Below are positions 59,585 through 64,000 of a stretch of 64,000 nucleotides of DNA, piece by piece. Position numbers and translations under genes: made by a program. This DNA is from an uncultured Collinsella sp. (GTDB lineage: Bacteria; Actinomycetota; Coriobacteriia; Coriobacteriales; Coriobacteriaceae). The notes below the pieces were generated by a model, which saw only the letters and a program-made list of their open reading frames with translations, ran no database searches and was not told the DNA's origin. The DNA lies in assembly GCA_958433005.1 (NCBI GenBank), contig CAUAWV010000003.1, positions 1-64,000 on the forward strand, read 5' to 3'. Every line of letters starts with the position of its first letter. Position 1 is the first letter of the stretch.

Positions 59585-59676
59585 TTTCCCAAGCACCGCA
59601 CCTTGCCTTTCAATCGTCGGTTGCGTACCTAAGTACGCGGCCCTCCTCTTTCAAGGCAATCTGCGGCACTTGGAAA
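59585..59676. repeat. Palindromic element between pheS and pheT (variable-stem family)
   Basis: The arms TTTCCCAAGCACCGCACC and GCGGCACTTGGAAAA pair imperfectly, and inside them CCTTGCCTTTCAA pairs with TTTCAAGGCAA. The centre (59609-59653) shares CAATCGTCGG, GCGTACC, GTACGC and CCCTCCTCTTTCA with the element at 23247-23291 although the arms differ. It interrupts the pheS-pheT operon. Confidence 0.75.
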
Positions 59677-59735
59677 ACCCGTCTCCGTTGCAGTTTTTTG
59701 GCTCAAAGCCGCATTTATGAAAGGAGACCAGTTAG

Positions 59736-62189
59736 ATGCGCGTTTCTTACGACTGGCTCAAGACCATGATCGATATTCCGGAGGATCCTAAGACCCTTTC
59801 GGACGAATATATCCGTACCGGCACCGAGGTCGAGGCGATCGACACCGTGGGCGAGTCCTTCGACCATGTAGTGACCGCCAAGGTGCTCACCAAGACCCCG
59901 CACCCCGATAGCGACCATATGTATGTGTGCTCGGTCGACGTGGGCGACAAGAACCTCGACGCCGACGGCAACCCCGCTCCGCTGCAGATTGTCTGCGGCG
60001 CGCAGAACTTTGAGTCCGGCGACCACATCGTCACGGCCATGATCGGTGCCGAGCTGCCCGGCGACATCAAGATCAAGAAGAGCAAGCTGCGCGGCGTCGT
60101 GTCCATGGGCATGAACTGCTCCGCGCGCGAGCTCGGTCTGGGCGGCGACCACTCCGGCATCATGATCCTGCCCGAGGATACGCCCTGCGGCATGCCGTTT
60201 GCCGAGTATGTGGGCTCGAGCGACACCGTGCTCGACTGCGAGATCACGCCCAACCGTCCCGATTGCCTGTCCATGATCGGCATGGCCCGCGAGACCGGCG
60301 CCATCTTCGACCGCGATTTCCACGTTGAGCTGCCCGCCATCAAGGCGGAGACCGGCCGCGCGACCGATGACGAGCTTTCCGTCGAGATCGCCGACGAGGG
60401 CCTGTGCGACCGCTACGTCGCCCGCATCGTGCGTAACGTGAAGGTCGGCCCGTCGCCCGACTGGATGGTCAAGCGCCTCAACGCCCTGGGCGTGCGCCCG
60501 CACAACAACATCGTCGACATCACCAACTACGTGATGATGCTCACCGGTCAGCCGCTGCATGCCTTTGACCTGTCTACCTTTGCCGAGCGCGACGGCCACC
60601 GCCGCGTGGTGGTTCGCGCCGCCCAGCAGGACGAGAAGTTTACGACGCTCGATGGCGAGGAGCGCGTGCTCGACGCCGGCATGGGCCTCATCACCGACGG
60701 CGAGCGCCCCGTGGCGCTGGCCGGCGTTATGGGCGGCATGGATTCCGAGATCGAGGACGACACCGTCGACGTGATGGTCGAGAGCGCCTGCTTTAACGCC
60801 GGCCGCACCTCGCACACCAGCCGCGATCTGTCGCTGATCTCCGACGCCTCCATTCGCTTTGAGCGCCAGGTCGACGAGACCGGCTGCGTGGATGTCGCCA
60901 ACGTTACCTGCGCGCTCATCGAGGAGATCGCCGGCGGCGAGGTTGCTCCCGGCTATGTCGACGTTTTCCCCGCGCCCAAGACCATCGACAGCATTAAGCT
61001 GCGCCTGGCCCGCGTGCACGCCATCTGCGGTGCCGACATCGAGCCCGACTTTATCGAGCGTTCGCTCACCCGCCTGGGCTGCACCGTCGAGCGTGACGGC
61101 GAGGACTTTATGGTCACTCCGCCGAGCTTCCGCCCCGACCTGCCGCGCGAGATCGATCTGATCGAGGAGGTCCTGCGCCTGTGGGGCATGGGCCGCGTGA
61201 CGGCGACCATCCCGGCTGCCAAGAACCACATCGGCGGCCTGACCCGCGAGCAGAAGCTCACCCGTAAGGTCGGTGAGATCCTGCGCGCCTGCGGCCTCAA
61301 CGAGACCACGACTTTTGGCTTTGCCGCCCCGGGCGACCTGGAGAAGATCGGTATGTCCACCGAGGGCCGCGGTTGCCCCGTGGTGCTCATGAACCCGCTG
61401 GTGGCCGAGCAGACCGAGATGCGTCGTTCGCTGCTGCCGGGCCTGCTGCAGTCCGTGGCCTACAACGAGGCGCACGGTACGCCCAACGTGCACCTGTACG
61501 AGGTCGGCAGCCTGTTCCACGGTCGCGAGAACGCCAGCCTGCCCAAGGAGACCAAGTCCGTGGCGGGTGTGCTCTCGGGCCAGTGGAGCGAGCAGTCCTG
61601 GAACATGAAGTACCGTAAGCTGCGCTTCTTCTTTGGCAAGGGCATTGTCGAGGAGCTGCTCGCCCAGCTGCGCATCGAGAAGGTTCGCTTCCGTCCCGTC
61701 GAGGGCGAGGGCTACGCTTTCTTGCAGCCGGGTCGTGCGGCCGAGGTTCTGTCCGGCGGAACCGTGCTGGGCTGGGTCGGCGAGATTCACCCCGAGGCGC
61801 GCGAAGCGATGGGCATCGATGAGGTCGTCGTTGCCTTTGAGCTCGACTTGGACAAGCTGATCAAGGGCGCCCGCAACCAGGAGAACTATCGCGAGTTCTC
61901 GCAGTACCCGGCTGTTGAGCATGACCTTGCCATTGTGGTCGACAACTCCGTGACCTGTGAGGATCTTGAGCGCCGCATTACGAGCGCCGGCGGTAAGTTG
62001 CTCGAGGGCGTGCGCCTGTTCGACGTCTACCGCGATCCCATCCGCATCGGAGCGGGCAAAAAGTCCATGGCCTTTGCGCTTACGTATCGCTCCGACGACC
62101 ACACGCTCACCAGCGAAGAGGTCGAGAAAGCGCACCAGAAGATTGTCACCAAGGTATGCAAAGGCGTAAACGGCGAGGTCCGCGGCTAG
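59736..62189 (+). CDS. pheT: Phenylalanyl-tRNA synthetase, beta subunit
   Basis: The 817-residue subunit has the N-terminal tRNA-binding (EMAP-like) domain (about 40-150; VCGAQNFESGD), B3/B4 editing domain (about 210-390), B5 domain (about 400-475), a core-like domain and a C-terminal FDX-ACB anticodon-binding domain (about 720-817; YPAVEHDLAIVVDNSVT). Length is normal. AAAGGAGACC precedes the start. It is separated from pheS by about 160 bases with a palindrome, so expression may be adjusted there. Confidence 0.97.
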   Translation: MRVSYDWLKTMIDIPEDPKTLSDEYIRTGTEVEAIDTVGESFDHVVTAKVLTKTPHPDSDHMYVCSVDVGDKNLDADGNPAPLQIVCGAQNFESGDHIVTAMIGAELPGDIKIKKSKLRGVVSMGMNCSARELGLGGDHSGIMILPEDTPCGMPFAEYVGSSDTVLDCEITPNRPDCLSMIGMARETGAIFDRDFHVELPAIKAETGRATDDELSVEIADEGLCDRYVARIVRNVKVGPSPDWMVKRLNALGVRPHNNIVDITNYVMMLTGQPLHAFDLSTFAERDGHRRVVVRAAQQDEKFTTLDGEERVLDAGMGLITDGERPVALAGVMGGMDSEIEDDTVDVMVESACFNAGRTSHTSRDLSLISDASIRFERQVDETGCVDVANVTCALIEEIAGGEVAPGYVDVFPAPKTIDSIKLRLARVHAICGADIEPDFIERSLTRLGCTVERDGEDFMVTPPSFRPDLPREIDLIEEVLRLWGMGRVTATIPAAKNHIGGLTREQKLTRKVGEILRACGLNETTTFGFAAPGDLEKIGMSTEGRGCPVVLMNPLVAEQTEMRRSLLPGLLQSVAYNEAHGTPNVHLYEVGSLFHGRENASLPKETKSVAGVLSGQWSEQSWNMKYRKLRFFFGKGIVEELLAQLRIEKVRFRPVEGEGYAFLQPGRAAEVLSGGTVLGWVGEIHPEAREAMGIDEVVVAFELDLDKLIKGARNQENYREFSQYPAVEHDLAIVVDNSVTCEDLERRITSAGGKLLEGVRLFDVYRDPIRIGAGKKSMAFALTYRSDDHTLTSEEVEKAHQKIVTKVCKGVNGEVRG

Positions 62190-62348
62190 GGCTTGCGATG
62201 GGTATAGGTCAGCGGTGGCTGCTGCCGATCCTGCGTGACTGCTATGCTCGGTATAACGCATCGCTGAGCCTGCATATATGACACGCGCATTACATAACGG
62301 CGTGCTGCTTTTGTGGCGGCGCGCCGTTTTGCTATCATAGCCTGCGGC

Positions 62349-62376
62349 GTGTTACGAATCATCTAGCTCGTAACAC
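62349..62376. promoter_or_regulatory. NikR-type nickel operator
   Basis: GTGTTAC (62349-62355) and GTAACAC (62370-62376) are separated by exactly 14 bases; the symmetry extends two more bases inward. A GTGTTAC-N13/14-GTAACAC signal is known as a NikR site outside enterobacteria. It lies about 60 bases before the ECF transporter gene and suggests repression by nickel. No nikR gene is in the window. The remainder of the 62190-62433 gap shows a GGCGCGCCG-type hairpin near 62315 and no riboswitch that I recognise. Confidence 0.75.
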
Positions 62377-62433
62377 TGATGAAATGGTTCAAGCGGCGCT
62401 GCAATCCCATGTGCCGGCAACCGGGAGGCGTAT

Positions 62434-63516
62434 ATGCACATTCCAGATAACTACCTGTCCCCGCAGACCGATGCCGTTATGGCGGTGGCGATGGTGCCCG
62501 TATGGGTTCACTGCATCAAGAAAGTGCGCGCCACGCTCGATCGCGAGCATATGGCCTTTCTGGGTATTTGCGCTGCGTTCTCCTTTTTGCTCATGATGTT
62601 CAACGTGCCGCTGCCCGGCGGCACCACTGGTCACGCCGTCGGCGGCGCACTCATCGCGCTGCTGCTGGGCCCCGAGGCCGCGGCTATCGCTGTCTCGGTC
62701 GCGCTGGCGCTGCAGGCGCTGCTGTTTGGCGACGGCGGCGTTCTGTCGTTTGGCGCCAACTGCTTTAACATGGCCTTTGTGCTGCCGTTTGTCGCTGCTA
62801 TCGTGTTCCGTGCGCTCAACAGCCGTCTGCACGACAAGAGCTGGGGCACCTCGGTTTCTGCCATCGTGAGCGGTTGGGTCGGCCTGTGCCTGGCGGCCCT
62901 GTGCGCGGCAATCGAGTTTGGTATTCAGCCGATGCTCTTCACCAACGCTTCGGGCGCCCCTCTGTACTGCCCCTTCCCGCTGTCCGTGGCTATTCCGGCC
63001 ATGTTGATCCCGCATATGCTGGTTGCCGGCGTGATCGAGGGCGTGGCGACGGCCGCCATCTACGGCTTCATTAAGAAGACGGCGCCGAGCATTATCGTCG
63101 GCCCCGAAGCCGCCGATGGCCAGCTTGCCGCCGATGGTACCGCCAAGAAGACTTCCCTGATTCCCACGCTCATTCTGGTCGCCGTGCTTGTCGTGGCTAC
63201 GCCGCTCGGCTTGCTCGCCACCGGTGACGCCTGGGGTGAGTGGGACGCCGAGGGCGCCGCGACCGCCGTTCAGGAGGCTGGCGACGACAGCCTGCAGGCT
63301 TCGGTCGGCCTCGATACCCCGACCTTTGCCGACGCTCTACCTACGGGTGATTACCTGCAGGCCTATTCCGAGGAGCAGGGCCTTGGCTTTGCCGGCCAGG
63401 CCGCGATGTATATTCTTTCGGGCGTGATTGGCGTGGCGGTGCTCACCATCGCATTCCGCCTGGTCTCGCTGACGGTCAAGGAAAGCGGTGCTCATGGCAA
63501 TAGCCGAGCTGCCTAG
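62434..63516 (+). CDS. ECF transporter substrate-specific subunit, CbiM/NikM fused to a CbiN/NikN-like domain
   Basis: The 360-residue membrane protein begins MHIPDNYLS; in this family the N-terminal Met and His2 bind Ni or Co. Residues about 1-215 form the CbiM/NikM domain with TGHAVGGALIALLLGPEAA and LSFGANCFNMAF. The C-terminal part (about 245-350) has two helices flanking a polar extracellular loop, as in NikN/PDGLE domains. The NikR-type site upstream favours nickel over cobalt. CGGGAGGCG precedes the start. The next gene overlaps its end by 23 bases. Confidence 0.88.
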   Translation: MHIPDNYLSPQTDAVMAVAMVPVWVHCIKKVRATLDREHMAFLGICAAFSFLLMMFNVPLPGGTTGHAVGGALIALLLGPEAAAIAVSVALALQALLFGDGGVLSFGANCFNMAFVLPFVAAIVFRALNSRLHDKSWGTSVSAIVSGWVGLCLAALCAAIEFGIQPMLFTNASGAPLYCPFPLSVAIPAMLIPHMLVAGVIEGVATAAIYGFIKKTAPSIIVGPEAADGQLAADGTAKKTSLIPTLILVAVLVVATPLGLLATGDAWGEWDAEGAATAVQEAGDDSLQASVGLDTPTFADALPTGDYLQAYSEEQGLGFAGQAAMYILSGVIGVAVLTIAFRLVSLTVKESGAHGNSRAA

Positions 63517-64000
63517 CTGGCTTGCGGTCGAGCAGCGTTACGAGCCCGCGGGGGCTCGACATCGTGTGATGCAAAAGAACGTCCTGCATCTGGCGAGCCT
63601 GCTTGAGCGGGTTCGCCTGGGTGGAGGCGCGCACGAGGGCGGGTCGATGGTCGACCGCGCCCTTTCTTGCGTTTCGGCTCCGGTGCGCCTGGTGGGGATG
63701 TTCGTCTGCGTTCTGTGCGTGTGCCTGACGCAGAGCCCGCTATACCTGATGCTAATGGCGGCGATCGCGTTGGTGCTGGTCGCGGTGCGCCCTGTACGCG
63801 GGCTGCGCGCTACCTTTGTGCCGGCGTTGGCTGCCGCGGGGTTTGCCGTGGTTTTGGCGCTGCCTGCCCTGCTGCTGGGTGCTTCCGCCACGGGCGCTAT
63901 GCTCAAGATTGCACTCAAGACCTTCATTAATGTGTCGCTGGTGCTGGGCGTTTCGTGGACCCTCACGTGGAGCCGCATGTCGGCGGCGCTCAAGATGTTG
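63494..64000 (+). CDS. ECF transporter T component (CbiQ/NikQ-like), partial
   Basis: The frame is open from ATG at 63494 to the window end (169 codons seen). The N-terminal cytoplasmic part (VEQRYEPAGARHRVMQKNVL) is followed by helices (LVGMFVCVLCVCLTQSPLYL and further), and the end SWTLTWSRMSAALKML looks like the region before the coupling helix of CbiQ. It overlaps the preceding gene. It would couple the membrane subunit to ATPases, presumably encoded just beyond the window. Confidence 0.75.
   Translation, partial: MAIAELPSWLAVEQRYEPAGARHRVMQKNVLHLASLLERVRLGGGAHEGGSMVDRALSCVSAPVRLVGMFVCVLCVCLTQSPLYLMLMAAIALVLVAVRPVRGLRATFVPALAAAGFAVVLALPALLLGASATGAMLKIALKTFINVSLVLGVSWTLTWSRMSAALKML

Noticed and set aside
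59715..62261. 848-codon antisense open frame opposite pheT
   Set aside because: Composition is that of an antisense shadow; pheT is certain on the other strand.
62190..62433. Cobalamin or NiCo riboswitch before the ECF transporter
   Set aside because: No recognisable conserved core was found; the NikR-type palindrome explains control better.

Overview
This window is high-GC, densely coded bacterial chromosome. Gene content and style point to a gut Coriobacteriia actinobacterium, most likely Collinsella: many GntR/UTRA regulators, mannose-family PTS genes, SIS-domain sugar-amine deglycases, a T-box-controlled pheST operon, and short palindromic intergenic repeats. The taxon is inferred from gene content; no rRNA gene is present.

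Housekeeping blocks lie at the left (2.1-12.6 kb: RmuC, ABC exporter, endonuclease III, Mfd, PAP2 phosphatase, threonine-aldolase-like lyase, GNAT), in the middle (27.5-36.2 kb: lactate/2-hydroxyacid dehydrogenase, MetA, 5-formyl-THF cyclo-ligase, HicAB, a surface-type repeat protein, an M16 peptidase) and at the right (51-64 kb: EamA transporter, DUF4012 protein, GlmM, M32 carboxypeptidase, T-box plus pheS-pheT, and a nickel ECF transporter preceded by a NikR-type operator and cut by the window end).

Between them lies the most distinctive content, three blocks that look like Amadori-product (fructosamine) catabolism. Block 1 (13.0-21.0 kb) has a GntR regulator divergent from a FrlB-like SIS protein, an EamA transporter, a PTS with fused EIIAB plus EIIC and EIID, a second SIS deglycase and a HAD phosphatase. 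Block 2 (22.5-27.4 kb) has two GntR regulators around recQ and a third SIS protein. Block 3 (37.0-46.5 kb) has an SIS gene, two tandem GntR regulators, a PTS with separate EIIA, EIIB, EIIC and EIID, an SIS protein, an FrlD-like kinase, an identical second copy of the first SIS gene, and a degraded third PTS in which EIIC and EIID are fused by deletion. Together there are six deglycase genes (five distinct proteins), five GntR/UTRA regulators, two whole PTS and one wreck. The expected flow is PTS uptake with phosphorylation of the Amadori compound, then SIS deglycation to a hexose phosphate and a free amino compound, with local GntR proteins as ligand-responsive repressors.

Block 3 is flanked by two relatives of one AlbA/Schlafen-type regulator gene: a decayed one at about 36.4-36.8 kb and an intact one at 47.0-48.4 kb, each preceded by similar GAGAGATAA-type repeat arrays. 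The two SIS copies are identical over 1035 bases, apparently ending exactly at the start and stop codons, and lie in direct orientation 6.7 kb apart. A small accessory zone of unknown genes (48.5-50.6 kb) follows, up to a tRNA-Val gene. Several families of intergenic palindromic repeats are scattered through the window.
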